Shown: positions 20,823 to 34,049 of the stretch, piece after piece
Position numbering within the stretch: position 1 is the stretch's first letter
Layout: every line of letters begins with the position of its first letter
NCBI RefSeq assembly: GCF_921293095.1
Contig: NC_060248.1
Coordinates: 134,800,972 to 134,864,971, forward strand
DNA from: Ischnura elegans
Lineage: Eukaryota > Arthropoda > Insecta > Odonata > Coenagrionidae
Direction of reading: 5' to 3'
DNA length: 64,000 nt
Translations under genes and position numbers: made by a program
Notes under the pieces: generated by a model
Database searches by the model: none
What the model was told of the DNA's origin: nothing
What the model saw: only the letters and a program-made list of their open reading frames with translations

Positions 20823-22913
20823 AACTTCACTAAATAATTCGCTCGAAGTAATTGCATGAAATGTCACACTCCGATGAGACTGCCGACCGCCGAGGAAGTG
20901 AATTACGAAGAATGTATTTTGGAGTAATTTTATGACCGTTCATCATAACCCTCTCAAGACAGCAAACTCTTATGCAGACAATGAGAGCGCAGCCTTTAAA
21001 TAGACTGAAAGTCAAAGGAACGGTTACGCGATGAAAGGCTATTGCAAGATAACGCTTCCACATAAGAGTCGGCGGTGCAATAAAATCGAGATTCGCAGCG
21101 TGGAGAATTCAACGAGCCAAGCCAAGAGCCATAAGTACTGTAAGTGTTTTCGGACCTCACTGAGCGTGAGGTGGTTGATCATGGCCAGGGATTATATAAA
21201 TATGCGAGAATTCTCTCCAAACCCCTGATAAAAATTACCAATTCTCAATAATACCAACCGGTGAATCAGGAAAATTGGTCGATGACGATGACAATAATGA
21301 CAGTTTCGTCAATAACGGAAAACTTTGAAGGACTATCGCCAACTAAGGCATCAAATACTACGGAGGCACCAAAGCTGCCACGCATTGACACGAATAGACA
21401 ATCTGGTTGATTTCACACGTGCTAACTAAAAAAGATGCTGCTTGCCACTCAATTGAAACCATGCAAGCCAGCATGCATTCGGTCTATTTCCAATCAATTT
21501 CTGATTTTGAATGAATTAATTTATTTCATTCTTATCACAACACTGCCGTTAAATTTTCAGCTGCATGACATAAGTTAGATATTGCATAATTTTGGAGAAG
21601 TTCTTGTCGTTATTTTTTGGCAAAAAAGCTACAAAACAAACAAAAGAACTCTTGTATACCCAAACGTTTGAAATAGATAAAGAAACAAATGCATTCTGCA
21701 CATTTTTCATCATGAATTTGGCATATGAGTCTTACAAGCAACGCACATGCATCAGAAATAATGTCGACGATAATTATTTTAACAGGCGACTGAACTGTGA
21801 AGTCTAGAGAGAGCTCTGAGAGGCGTGTATGCCTTATCATGAAATTCCGATCAACTGCCGCCGCTCAAATTTCAATTTGCGTCAACGCGCGACGCCTGCC
21901 TCTGCCCCTTCACACCCTTCCTGGCCTTGTATTGGTGAATCACGCTCACGCAGACGCACTGCAACCCACGAAAACAGACGATCACAATCACTGGAAAAAC
22001 ACAATCTCGTGGCCGATGCTTCTGAATTCACACGGATTCTTGGAAAGGCTAAATATGCGATTGCACAGCTGATTATCAGCTGCTAAATCGGGAAGAATAA
22101 CCACATATGCATACGGTGCATTTTTACAAGAGTCAAGTATTGTTTTAAATCATTAATATCTCCAAGATTTCGCTGAAAGTCACCCCTCGTCAATTGAAAG
22201 AATAAACTATAAGGCCCACCGTGTCAAATATTCAAATGCACTAGCTCATTGCAATTTTGGCCTTACTTCGTAGGGAAGGATAACGCCAACATAGAGAACT
22301 ATTTTGCATATTCCATTCCGCAAACTGCGAGCAAGTAATATCACACTTCGATAACCGGAAGTCATTCATTTTTTCCACGGATAATAGATAACTCAAACCC
22401 GTTGCAACTATCTGATGTCAGAAAATTATCTTTCAATATTGCGAAAACGGTCTAATAAGAATCCGCTTCGGACCCGTCCGCCATGATACCAATCCTCATT
22501 AACCACAAATATCCCTACTCGAAGGAAAAAAAAAACTCCCAAAAGCTATTGGATAATTTTCATTATTCGCAGAATTATGAAGTGGAAATGGAAGAATGGG
22601 CCACGAATGCTTTTGTTTTTAACGACAGAGAGAAACCGCCCTTTGGTGCCAGCATTACGTTGTCATGGCGCCGAAAGTGTTAGTCTATTTTGGGTGCATC
22701 ATCAATGTAAGCGACATACTTGTTGACATGCCGTCGCCACTGCTGTTCAACTACCCTCAACGCGTTATAAACCTTATCCTTCGATGAATGTATCCAAGGG
22801 TAAAAAGTTAAAAAGGAATGCTTTTTTTCATAATTCAAGAAATAGGCTTGATTGAGGCGAAGGCGATTCGTTTGCGCACACAACTTATCGCGTCGCGTTA
22901 GTCGCACGGAAAA
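20823..22913. other. no recognised gene
   Basis: Short frames only. 21797-22086 has two overlapping 85-91-codon frames of no known family. Confidence 0.45.
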
Positions 22914-23345
22914 TAATATAATAATAATAATAATAATATTTTTATTGGTTCCCAGAGACGTGTCTAAGCCACGTATGGAACAAGTCACAAGAATAGTACA
23001 TACATGAGGTATTAAAAAATAATATTTAAGGCGAGAAGGATAGGTACAGACATAAACATAAAAGTAACATTTTCAAAAGACAGGTTATAAAGACATAAAT
23101 TCATCCACTGAATAACAGGGATTGTCACATAAATACTGATAAAGTTGACCTTTGAATTTGGAGAATGAATCTAGCTGTTTAATCTTTAGAGGTAAACATT
23201 TGAAATATTTTGACCCAGCATATATGGGGTTTTTGCTGAACATGGTTGATTTATGTACAGTAACTCTTAAATCACTACAACCCCTTGTGTTATAGTTGTG
23301 GATATCAGCATTGGTTTTGAGACTGTAAAACTGCTTATTTTGTTG
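22914..23345 (-). pseudogene. LINE 3' end: RT C-terminus plus UTR
   Basis: The minus strand reads NADIHNYNTRG, then NPIYAGSKYFKCLPLKIKQL and FKGQLYQYL, closing CYSVDEFMSL before a stop at 23085. This 'H-x-Y-N-T-R' to 'N-x-LP' order is the C-terminus of CR1/Jockey-type LINE proteins. The 170-bp UTR ends in a trinucleotide run (22914-22940, TAA on the plus strand), a typical LINE tail. Confidence 0.75.
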
Positions 23346-24162
23346 AACAAAGGTAATTGCAGACACAATGCAGCCTATTGGTGGAGAGGACAGCCCAAGG
23401 CACAAGGGACTCGATCGAGACCATGTGCATTGCTTGGGACCGCAACAACAGGAGCAGAGGCGAGGTAAATGACAGGCGTCGACAAAAAGTGCAGCGAACC
23501 ATGTCCGATAATGCATTCATTAAAACAAAACAAAGTAATTAAGAGTGAGTGAGAGGAGAGTGGCTGTACAATTAATGAGAGAGCAAGCGGATGCAATTAC
23601 GTCTCTCTCGGCTCCACGTGAGGGGAAAATGGATTAAATGCCAATACGTGCATCGTATCCTTTCGTCCAAACTCATGACTATTGAAACGCCGCAGAATGA
23701 GAGAACATTTAAAGGGTCCCACAATACATACACCAAAGTCAATTAAGTCATTCCCGTCCTTGAGTCTAATTGCCGAGGGCACAGCTGATTGTCTCCAGTA
23801 CTCAATTAATGGATTAATATTTCGAATAAAATTATTATGCCGCATTGGGGTAGTGAGTAGGGTCGAATTTAGAGTCCAAGTTTTGTATTTTTTATGTTCA
23901 CCGGGGGATACTTATTAATGGAAACTTCACTTTTTCTAAACTGTTCCGCGTATGGATTTCGGTTGCCTGTAGCCACATCAAATTCCTGCGTCTCATTTGA
24001 AAGTAATCAAACAAATTTCGTAAAGTTGTTGGTCTGTTGAGGCTCGTGGATTCCCGTTTGGGTGAACGGAAAATTTAGGTTCAAAACTTCGAAGTGTTTA
24101 CGAAGAAGCGTCGCGTCGTGGGGTGAAGAAGAAGTTGACGGCACATCGTTTTAATCGTGGTT
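23346..24162. other. no recognised gene
   Basis: Several overlapping short frames on both strands without family resemblance. Confidence 0.45.
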
Positions 24163-24424
24163 CAGGGGCGCCGACTCCTTAGGGCTTGAGGGGGCCCAAG
24201 CCCCCTCGAAAATTCGTTATGGGTGTGAGGAAAAAATGTGTCAGGCTTGACGATTTTCCCCGGAGTGTCCAGATATAGAGATTAGAGTTATCAGGGTTCT
24301 AATGTTGATCATATAACTCTTGTAAATGCTTGAAAAACTTAAAACTCACTACTTATAAAATTTCCCGGGGCAAGATTCCAGGTTTGGGCCCCCCCCCAAT
24401 ATTTTCTGTGAGTCGGCATCCCTG
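24163..24424. mobile_element. hAT-like MITE, 262 bp
   Basis: Ends CAGGGGCGCCGACTCC and, inverted, CAGGGATGCCGACTCA. Flanks TCGTGGTT and GCATGGTT agree at 6 of 8 positions if the right border is taken one base in. G-run and C-run stretches lie near each end, as in the hAT element at 58.4-61.7 kb. No coding. Confidence 0.65.
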
Positions 24425-25438
24425 CATGGTTCCATCTATTATTCACATGCTTTCGAAGTTAGAAGAAGTTTTTGAGCCAGGGCCATTCGGGTGCACCAAA
24501 GAAATCGGAATTTCCTCCGATTTTCATTTTGGGGGAGGGGAGGAAGTTTTCGGAAGTATCGTGCAGGTCGCTTGTGGAGAGTGCGCAAAATTTGAGCTTT
24601 TCCGGAAGTGGCCGTGACAACGTCAGTGAGTGTATCACGCAAGGGACTTCGTAGGATAAACGTAGAATGATGTGAAAATTCAAATAATGTGAAAACGAAA
24701 TACAAATTATTTATTTCGTTTTCACAAAATGATACTTGCGTATGAGTGCCGCTACTTACGGTTTCATTTCACGGTTTTCATTCGAGTACATGCAAATGAA
24801 ATTTTGCTCGCTTTGAATTTCACGAGTCAATGGAAATTTTTCTGAGTTTGCCTTTAAAGCTTTAAAATTAATTCCTCTTCTACATTGGCTAATATTCTTT
24901 AGCCTTCGTTTGCTAATACTTCGCTTTTCAAGTCACATGTCAGGTTTACACGGCTTTACCATACAATTTAATGCAAAATATTGTACGAATGTAGTTAATG
25001 TAAACATGAAAAAATAGTTTAAAGCTGAAATTATTGAGATTGGAAACTGACTCTAGAATATGACCGATTCCTATCTGAGGAATTTAAAAAAATTAACGAC
25101 AATAATTTCGAATAAATTTTATAAATAATGCACCGTTTCGATATGAAATGGAAATAACAGAGGTAATCACCTCAAACATTCTGAATTTCAATTGTGAAAA
25201 TAATGTGAAAAAAAGAATCAATTATTCTCACATGATCCAGAGGCCGAAGATTAATTGGCTTTTCCTCATGCTATGCGAACGAACTGCCGCTCTCAATTAA
25301 GCCATCAATCATTTGTTGCACAAATGAAGAATTTGAAATCACGCGAACATGAATTTCAATTGTGATAAAAGTTGGACTCTTTCTTGCGTTGTCCCCCATT
25401 TTAGAAGCCGTACACTCCACTCGGCATTCTTCTCATTT

Positions 25439-25477
<39 letters not shown>

Positions 25478-27705
25478 CTCTCTCTCTTATCGATCACTTG
25501 AATATTACAAGAGACCTAAAAATTAAGCTAAAAATCCGCTTATAATTCGGACTCTAGAAAGACTAGAATAAATCTCTCTACCTTGGCACAATGCCGTACT
25601 TTTACATTTCGCAGGTGACACACTAATTACACGTTCAAAACCCAAATACGAGGTGCGCATCCGGTCAACAATTGACACTGGAGTGATGTTAATTCATCAT
25701 TATCGGATATCTCAGATTAAATTTGTAGAATTTCAATGAATACGTGCGGAGAAATAATTTGATTAAAGATGTTTAAATTGAAGTCCACCACGAACCATTT
25801 TGATTTTGAACATGAACACTTTTACTTGTAAATTTTCAAACTGGGACATTAAGACAAGTCATGTTGGATAGTTTATTTTCTTCAATTTTTCCAATAAAAA
25901 GGTGTATTTTAATTGATTCATTGCAATAAATTCTTTTAAGTTTGAATAAAAACGTTTTACATAATTTTTTAAAATCTAATTTGATATAATTAAAAAAAAC
26001 TCGTTTTTTACATTCAATCTGTGTCGAATTGCCGGAGGCAGCTTTAAATTATCGCAAATCGTTAAAATTTACGATGCAGCTGAGCGATTAGCAGTTAAGT
26101 GTCAAATGTCGGAAATGCGATTCAAACTGCTGCTGAAGAACCATTAAAAGCGCAAAAACGCTTTGCCATTTGATCTCTCGTCTAAAGGGAGGGTCCAGGA
26201 TATTTTCAAGGGGTCCAGGTTCCAGGGTTCTGACAGACAAACGGTCTTCTCATATTTGACGGTTAAAAACCACATGCAATAATTAATCTACCAAATATAC
26301 TCCTAATTTTAATGTAAAAGTTATACACAAGTACATATTTATAACTTTGATATTAAAATATAAAAGTTGTCAATATGTGCGTTAAAATCTCGTCTATCAT
26401 TTAAACGCCTGGTGGAGGGCACGTGCCCCCCCCCCCCCCCAACCCTTAAATCTGCCCATGCATCTGATATGTGCTGAAAATTTAAGTCAATAGTTAATCG
26501 GTGAGTTGGTCAGAGTTGAATTGAAATTATTTTACCCAGAAGGAGAGGTAAACAGGTGACTAAGTGATGTGGTAAACATACTGCTAAATAAATCGCCAAT
26601 TGACCGGGTGGCAATACTTTTCGGCGGCAGCAAGTAATTTAAGGCGTTGTTTGAACATATATGAATCGGATTTCTTACATACCGTACAATCAAAACGTAC
26701 GCCTGAGGCGAAAGGCCACGCTCCGCAATGGAATGAAAATCTCTCCATGCCTTGAATTCGTCGCTAATTGCAGCGAGGTAACCAGAGTAAAGGTATGCGA
26801 TTCTTGTGACCATAAAAATACGCGCAGGAAAATTCGTCATAAATCATAGAAAATATGCCCTTCGTATGAATCGCACTTTCCAACACACACTGTACCCTAT
26901 GGAATTCAACCCATAATACCTACGCTCAGGGACAATATTATAACCGTTTCTGCAGCAACGTCTCTCAATGTTTCCAATAAAACATATATAGTATTTTTCC
27001 TGCGAAAGAGTTATTCAGTCCTTGTAAAAAGTAAGATTTCGCAATTCCCTACGCGTTGAAACACGCAAATTATGCCTCAGATCATATTTCGCGTAATTAT
27101 TAACACTTAGAGATTTCAAAAGCGCTTCTCTCTTCTTCCAGACCCGATTTCTTTAAGGAAAGCTATCTCGACAAGACGCAGTAATACTCGTTCACTTATG
27201 ACAACGGATTTTGTTTCTTGATGCATTATGAACGACGACGGATAGAAAGAAGAAAAAACTGTTTCAATGGCATTTAATTTTGAGAATTTGAAGGTGAATT
27301 TAGGAAAGTCACTTTAGGCCAGTTAACTTGGGAGTAACTATTTAAACAAAAAAGATGAAAATTAATCACTTAAAATGTAGCAAAATAAATATTTTAATCG
27401 TTAATTTCTATAAAAGTTAACTTTATATTAATAAACTTTTACATTAACTAATTTAAACGATGACTCAAGTTAATTTTATCCGTTTAATTTTGGTAAATGT
27501 ATCCACATGTTTGCATTTGAGCACAGAGCTTGTCCAATGGACTGAGGGGAAAATAAAACTGTATGGATGAATGAATGACTAGGCCCAGACGAATGCATCC
27601 TAAAAAATCGGGGTTGAGTTGATTGTCCACCCAAGTTTCGGAACGCAGCCTCAAAAGAGACATGACAATGTCCGCAATGGCACGAATGCATCCTCGGCGA
27701 CAGTA
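24425..27705. other. AT-rich stretch without genes; one microsatellite
   Basis: No coding seen. It holds a (TC)n run at 25438-25487 and a C-run at about 26427-26441 in a GC-skewed patch (26180-26460) that may be a worn MITE. Confidence 0.45.
25438..25487. repeat. (TC)n microsatellite
   Basis: About 50 bp of TC dinucleotides with one interruption. Confidence 0.9.
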
Positions 27706-27834
27706 ATTAATATGTATTGTACACATCAATAGTGCGAAAAATCCACACGGAAATAATCATTCGCCTTGACCGGGATACGAACCCGGATCCCCCGATTTCC
27801 GGTCGAGTGCTTTAGCCAGTTAAGCTATCGAGGC
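27706..27834 (-). mobile_element. tRNA-derived SINE with near-complete cloverleaf head
   Basis: 27834-27763 read on the minus strand fold as a 72-base tRNA. The acceptor stem is GCCTCGA/TCAAGGC with one mismatch. The anticodon stem is CTCGA/TCGGG, and the T-arm CCGGG-TTCGTAT-CCCGG is perfect. Box A is TAGCTTAACTGG. Position 33 is C instead of the invariant U. The sequence runs on into a body shared with 27957-28070 and 44429-44582, so it is a SINE head and not a tRNA gene. Confidence 0.75.
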
Positions 27835-27956
27835 GATATTCTTCCCTGCGGATATTTGAGGACACAACCAGACGAGGTGTTGCTGGACTGCAGAGCATAT
27901 GATGCCACAAGCAGTCGTGCGCACAGTGCCACAGCCGGAGAGCCACAGCGCCACAT

Positions 27957-28070
27957 CCCGGTCAAGGCGAATGATTTTTTCCCGGTGGATTATTCGCACA
28001 ATTTACGCATAGCGGGTGACTCCCGTAAAATTTATCACCGTGGCTAGTCCCGGTGTACTTAAAAATAAAA
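27957..28070 (+). mobile_element. SINE body, same family, headless and inverted to the previous copy
   Basis: Starts in the 3' half of the tRNA T-arm (CCCGGTCAAGGCGAATG) and continues through GGTGACTCCCGTAAA and GGCTAGTCCCGGTGTACTT to an A-rich end. It lies head-to-head with 27706-27834 across 122 bp of GC-richer sequence. Confidence 0.75.
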
Positions 28071-28120
28071 ACACATCAAGGTGTTGTGTAACAAGAGAAA
28101 GGGGCTGCAATATGGCTGGA

Positions 28121-28853
28121 ATAAGTCCGTTTCACACGGTGAATGTTCATTCCAATGATCATTCGAATTAACTTGCGAATGACCATCATTCACTGCGTAT
28201 AACGGAAATTTCCTGAATTTGAATGATTATTCGAATGAAATTTCAAGCATGTTCTAATTTGCTTGAATGATTTCTGTGAATGATATGAGCGCACGGCGTC
28301 CATCTTGCCATTGGCATCCACCTCGGAATTTTAAGATCATATATAAAAACTTTGGAAGCATAGTAACCCGTGCAATAGCTCAAATAATTAATATGGACTT
28401 TGAGAGATCGTAAATTCACAAACATAATGGGTAGTTCGGAAATAACAATCGGGATATTTAATGAATAAAAACGTTTTTCTTTGAGATTACATCAATATTT
28501 TGTTTAATTTGCAATCATTAAAATATATTTCAGGATTTGAGCGCTAAAGTTTTGAGTGAGAGTCCCAATTAATGACAAAATCTCTGTTTATTCGGTGAAC
28601 ACAGTAGGAGGAAAACGACCCGTTACATCATTTTGGCTCACTTATGAAATCACAATATTGCCTATCTTCAATAGGTCAAGGGGCAAACCCGAATGATCAT
28701 TCAATGAAATTTTAAGCACGTTCTATTTTGCTTGACTGGTTCCGTGAATGAGATGAGCGCGCGGCGTCCATCTTGCCACTGTCACCACCTCGGAATTTAG
28801 ATATCATATATAAAAACTTTGGGAGTACAGTAACCCATACGATAGCTCAAATG

Positions 28854-28930
<77 letters not shown>

Positions 28931-29783
28931 AGGGGAACGTAAATTCACAGACATCAGTTCTCTAAGGTGGGTTATTCAAAAAATTCCCGGGTATTTAAAA
29001 AACAAAAACTTCGTTTTTCTTTTAGATTGCGTCGATATTTTGTTTAATTTACAATTATTAAACTATATTTAATGATTTGAACGCTAAAGTTTGGGGTGAG
29101 AGTCCCAATTAATGATAAAATCTCTGTTTCTTCGGTGAACACATTCCAATGACAACGAGCCGCTATATCATATTGCTTTAAGCTTATTGCTTTCTTATTG
29201 GAGCTGGGCGCCGCGGCGTCAATACGGGACTCGTCCCCAACAAGTATGATTTTTCTGAGCGAGAAACAATAAGCGGTTCTGCCTCAAATTATTTGCTCAC
29301 TTACTTTCTGATTTACTGAATCGAAAGTGAAAAGACTTCGGATAACCATTTGAAGAGTAAGTTTCCTTATGATCATGTTCTAGAGCGCACTATCTTGAAG
29401 CATAATCATGGCGAAAACAAGTTATTACTTCGTCACGGGATCACAAATCGCACGTTTTCCTGAAGGGGTTTTCTGCTATTTAATAAATTTAAAGAAGATA
29501 TAAAGAAATTAATCCCTCTCATTACGTAGTATGTTATTCCCTGCCGAAAGTCAAAGCAGAACAAAAATATATTCAAGCGCACATGTAAACGAAGCATTCC
29601 GTCGTCTGCGACTTCCAAAAGAAATCATGTGGTCAGAAACGGTTGTAAATATCGTTAGAATCGATAGTCGCACCAGTGCGCATCGTTTCTGCGCAGAAAA
29701 TTTGCCGAAATCATTCACCTTGTAAAGCGGTCACGGGGAATGAAATGAATTTAATGATCATTCACCGTATGAAACGGATTATA
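28121..29783. mobile_element. TIR element, ~1.66 kb, with internal tandem duplication
   Basis: The left end GTCCGTTTCACACGGTGAAT and right end (inverted) ATCCGTTTCATACGGTGAAT form ~24-bp inverted repeats, each followed by a TGATCATT motif. There is no transposase. The interior holds two ~0.4-kb tandem units (about 28220-28640 and 28685-29175), then 0.6 kb of unrelated sequence. The target-site duplication is unclear. Confidence 0.6.
28857..28927. repeat. (TA)n microsatellite
   Basis: About 70 bp of TA. It sits at ATTAATAT in the second tandem unit, where the first unit has only ATTAATATGG, so the expansion came after the duplication. Confidence 0.95.
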
Positions 29784-30079
29784 GAGGGGTATAAAGGGCA
29801 ACAGCAACATTTAAAATAACGCATCAGTCAAATGCGCCACATTCCCGCTACCAGCGCAGCGGTGTTGAGTGGAGTGAGAGCGCGAAAATTTCCAAAAGCG
29901 CTCCCAGATGGAGACACTGTCGCCGAGGACCCATCAGTCAGAAATACGAGGAGAGGGGGAGAGAAACGATTTTTTTTATTGTTCTTGTTTTCGGTTGCGA
30001 CTTCAACTGAACGCCGAGGTTCTGCGCCGAGTGAAGCTTTCCACGGCCGACGAAACGTTTCTATTGTGCCGTTTTAATG

Positions 30080-30290
30080 AGGGCGGATGAGTATCGAACT
30101 GAGGTCACTGGTCACCACATACTTCCTCATCTAATTGGACAAGATAATCACGAGATGACTAGAAAATTCACTTCGATTCTCGTCCACCCCGATGAGGATG
30201 TGCGGGTCGAGCTCCGAAACGTCGGCCATGTAGAGCTTGAGATGATAGAGAACCCCAGAAGAATTCGTGCAAGGCGTTGATGCTATTGGT
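30080..30290 (+). mobile_element. Penelope-like 3' tail with hammerhead-like core
   Basis: 30188-30225 read CCGATGAG ... CCGAAACGTCGG, close to CUGAUGAG - stem II - CGAAAC - GUC with a single U-to-C change in the first core segment. The following AACCCCAGAAGAATTC resembles sequence after the motif in such elements. No GIY-YIG or RT coding is adjacent, so this is only a 3' end. Confidence 0.45.
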
Positions 30291-30619
30291 GAATAGATTT
30301 GCAGGAAGGATGACTCGCATTGCCAGACTGGCCGATTAATTATGGAAGGATGTTGGGCCGTACGTCGGAATACCACTTGCTGATTCGATAGGCTGTGTTA
30401 TTTTGTAGGTAGGAATGTGGGTGTCGACCGAGTATCGCTTCTTCCCGCACAATTTTCACAATGTACCGGTAAACACGCTCCAGGCCTCTTTAAAGAAAAT
30501 CACTCAGAATTGTAACAGGGCGGCTCTGAAATGTCCTATGCATCATGGCTAGAATTTATGCCACATAGTCTCCTCAACCATTCTTGGTAAGGTACGTGAA
30601 TTTGGATGACACAAACGGC

Positions 30620-30890
30620 AGCTGAGACCATTTGCGCCGCGACGTAAATCTGGTAGGAAGGAAGGGAGGAAAGAAACCCGGCTTCAGCAACAGCCTGCTC
30701 TCAAGAAAAGTACCTCGGCTTAACGTCCCATCCGACGGACGGAGTGCTATACTTGAAGTGCCCTCCAAACAACAGTCAAGTAGGGATCGCGCAGTCTCTG
30801 AAAAATCTCCGCCACCATTAGGATTCGAACCCAGACCCACGGAGTGGAAAGTCAACGGTCTAGCCACAGTACCAACCTGATCCGATCCGA
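30620..30890 (-). mobile_element. tRNA-derived SINE
   Basis: The minus-strand head (30890-30812) holds GTGGCTAGACCG and a perfect box B, GGGTTCGAATCC. The body contains CGGATGGGACGTTAAGCCGA and reaches a pyrimidine-rich end near 30640. A frame that includes it also occurs on the plus strand but is not a gene. Confidence 0.6.
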
Positions 30891-31980
30891 TGTTCATTTA
30901 ATTGTTGCAAATATAGCCAACCAAGTGCTGGGAGATGTAGCAACTACCCCTGTGGGATTGAAAGCCTTTTTTGATGATAGACTGACAACACCTGAGTCCA
31001 GCTGAGGATGGAATAGGCTTCAAGAGAGTTTGGGACCACGGGACAGACAGAAAGACACTCGATTTTGAGGACACCTGCCGTCCAAACTAAGAAACCTATT
31101 TCAATGTGGCTAAAAGCATTAGGGTGACTGTTTGCTATTACCTAAGGTATTACTTTCAAAGAATCTTCTGACTCGTATTATTTCTTGTACTTATTTTTTT
31201 CCCCAAAAAGTACCCCTTATTCACCATAAAATCATGTTTCCAAACTTTGAGCGCTTGGTACTCCAGACGCTTTCGTTGGTTCCCGTAAATATCTCGCATC
31301 GTACAATTTGTGTGCCATTTAACATTCCTTTAAATAAATTTAAAAAATATATCAATAGAAGTCGGTCGTTATGACCTGGAAATCATATCTCTCGATCCGC
31401 ACGCTGTGTGTGAAAAAGGATTCGTTGGATCAGATATCGTAAAAATATTTCCGATTACATCCGGCTGAATACGTGACCGCATTTGAGTAGAATCCAAACA
31501 TTCCGAAGAGGGCAAATTTACGAGAATGATAAACACTCGTCACAACACTGGAATACGCCCGAGATATCGGAATTGCATCTCTTCTGGCTCAGAACGCAAT
31601 CGGGACTAGTAATAGCGATCATAATTACTCGCTGTTATAAAAGAGACGACGAAAGACTTTCGGTTATTTGAAAGCCGACGCAAGGCCAAGGTGAGCGGCA
31701 TTTCTTTCCGTAATCCCGTCATGCATCATGATGGATGACGTTCCGTCGCCGCTTCGTTTCAATCATGATCGCAGTGTAACCGACGCCATAAACGAAAGGG
31801 AAACTATTTTCCCACATCTATCCATTGCAAACTTTCCTGCTCACTGGTGCCCATTCCGTTATCTCTCCTCCGTCAACTACCTGCATCCTAAGTCATCCGC
31901 GAGAAAATTACGCAACATTCTCCGGAGCGGAAGTTCTACCGCGCGCCGGTCATGCGAAGGGACTATCGTTTTCAATACTA
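30891..31980. other. no recognised gene
   Basis: Mixed GC; no family similarity seen. Confidence 0.45.
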
Positions 31981-32300
31981 CGTGGACACCCACAAGTCCC
32001 ACCTAATTGATGCGGCCGCCCGTGTCGGTGAAAACTTGGAGGTTTTTTTTACACTTGAAGCAACCTGCATCCTTTGCCTTCACGGCACCAAGAGCAGCCG
32101 ACGAGGACGAACGCAGATGCGACCGAAGCTGGAGCCAAACTACATGGGAAAAAGCCCAATCGGAATTAAGATCAGCGGATGGAATGCACGGAGGAGACTC
32201 ACGTCCATAATTTGCTCACGTTGGGCCTTCGCAGTATTTTCCTTCGGGCTCCGTGGCGAGGCTGTTCCTACCTTTACATTCATATTTCAGATCACAGTGT
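31981..32300 (+). mobile_element. LINE family B 5' block, copy 4
   Basis: Matches block one of 9781-10080: GGTGAAAACTTGGAGGTT, the CCTTTGCCTTCA stretch, ATCAGCGGATGGAATGC, ACTCACGTCCA, and the GGCTCCGTGGCGAGG tail. The tRNA-like block and endonuclease do not follow, so the copy is 3'-truncated. Confidence 0.65.
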
Positions 32301-33235
32301 ATGAGTTGAGCAAACAAATACAAAACAATTGGGGCAAGGAGATGGGCATTGGGCAGGTATTGAGCTTCCACCACTGCATGCGGCGACGTTAGATTCTGTA
32401 GCACAGCAAGGAAGTTTCAAAACGGCACTATGAGACCATACCTGGCATATAAGACGACCCCCACTTTTTAGCAGATCTTCCTGCGTTGAAATGTCTACTT
32501 ATACGCCGGAATAGACGATAAATATCAGACTTCGGCTGAAAATAAGATCGCAGGAATTTTTCTGAGACTCTGTAGTTTAGTAGCTAATTTTTTCAGCAAA
32601 GCCGAAAAATACTATGGAAGCTGGATCGCAAAGATAAAGGGGAACGATGTGCGCCACTGTTGATGATCTAATGAGACGCAGCCGAAGATCACTTTCCGCG
32701 TCGGCGTAAACGGCGGCGGTGCGCAGAGGAGAGACGACGGCCTCCGACAGATGGCGAAGAATCACGGGTGAGCAAAAGACCGAAAGGATTCGAAAATGAA
32801 CGATTCCTCGGAATGAATTGAACCGTGTTTCTCTGGTGATATCGCTCAAAATGAATCCAAATGCTATAAGGTTGATTGGTTGCGATGCAGACCAATCCCC
32901 CGAACACAAAGCATTCTCAATGCATTATAAAAAAGTACTAAAGAATTAACGAAATGAGGATCGGTGATAGGATAATTATTAGCATCAGCAATCGCAGCGG
33001 TAGAGGATAGGGCGAACGGGAGGGGATTCGACTGAATAATTTACGGAGAAGGGCAATCTCTTGTCGTGGGATTGAGAAATCGATGATCTTAAATGGGTTG
33101 AAGCCAAGAGGCATATTATGGTCAAGGGCATGGAGAGCATAAGGCCATGCAAAGCGCTGCTGGGGATATCCTGTAGAGATGCCGACAGGAAAGAAAAGAA
33201 ATGAAAAGAGATGCATTCTCTAGGAAAATCTCCCG
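32301..33235. other. no recognised gene
   Basis: A TATAAGACGACCCCCAC phrase at 32449-32465 resembles a common DNA-transposon end, but I could not find its partner. A 110-codon minus frame (32577-32909) resembles nothing known. Confidence 0.4.
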
Positions 33236-33410
33236 TGAGTAAATCTTTGAAGGGATGGTGGAAGGCAAAAGATGTAGAGGAAGGCCTGGGCTGGAATATT
33301 CGAATCAGTGTGGAGGGAAATGATTGGAATGGCAGCAGATGATGGATAGGTGATGGCGACCAACACTGAAAAGGATTTGCGACTAAAGAAGAAGAATGAA
33401 GGATATATGT
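33236..33410 (+). pseudogene. LINE ORF2 C-terminal fragment
   Basis: Reads EGMVEGKRCRGRPGLEY, then further decayed and out of frame WRPTLKRI. Same C-terminal basic block as at 17961 and 34315. Confidence 0.55.
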
Positions 33411-34049
33411 ATATTAAGCGGATTCAGAATGTAGCAGATATGAATTAGGTGAGAACCGTGAAAAGCATATAACCATGGAGTCTGCAGGTTACAATCTTGG
33501 CACGCCATCTTTGAAAGTCGGGTTGAATGATGAATTGATGCTGAAGTGATCAATCATTATAGCCGTGAACTGATTTTGCCTAAATCTGGTACATATTAGA
33601 CTTTGATTGCAATAAAATTTACTAATGTTTCAGCTATGGTGAAATCAAAATCACTTGCATCCTATACGCTTGCATCATTAATTCGTGGATTTGGCTCAAT
33701 CTAAATAATCGAGAATTTTTCATGAGTTCGTCTAAAATGAATGATTCGAAGAATAGAGTTAATGACGTGAACCGATTCCTCAAAATGAGCCGATTCTCCC
33801 GCCTCAAACCGCGGCAAAGCATGAAGGGGTGGAACAGGATTGATTCATTGGAATGAGTCGCTCTCACAGCCGATCAAATCCAAGTTTCGCGAATCGTTCT
33901 CTTCCAGCTCGTTTCGGACACTTTCGGGAAAATTCAAAGCTTAGTTAAACCTAGGATGACATTCTAGGATCATTCATGTGATTATTTTAATAATTAGACT
34001 AAACTAACCAGCTTTCCTGGTAATTGTGTAATATCCAGGAAAACTTGTA

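Noticed and set aside
26180..26460. Possible MITE with a C-run and GGGTCCAGG motifs
   Set aside because: I could not find matching ends or a duplication.
27763..27834. Candidate tRNA gene with good cloverleaf
   Set aside because: U33 is C, and the same head plus body recurs at 44.4 kb. Treated as a SINE head.
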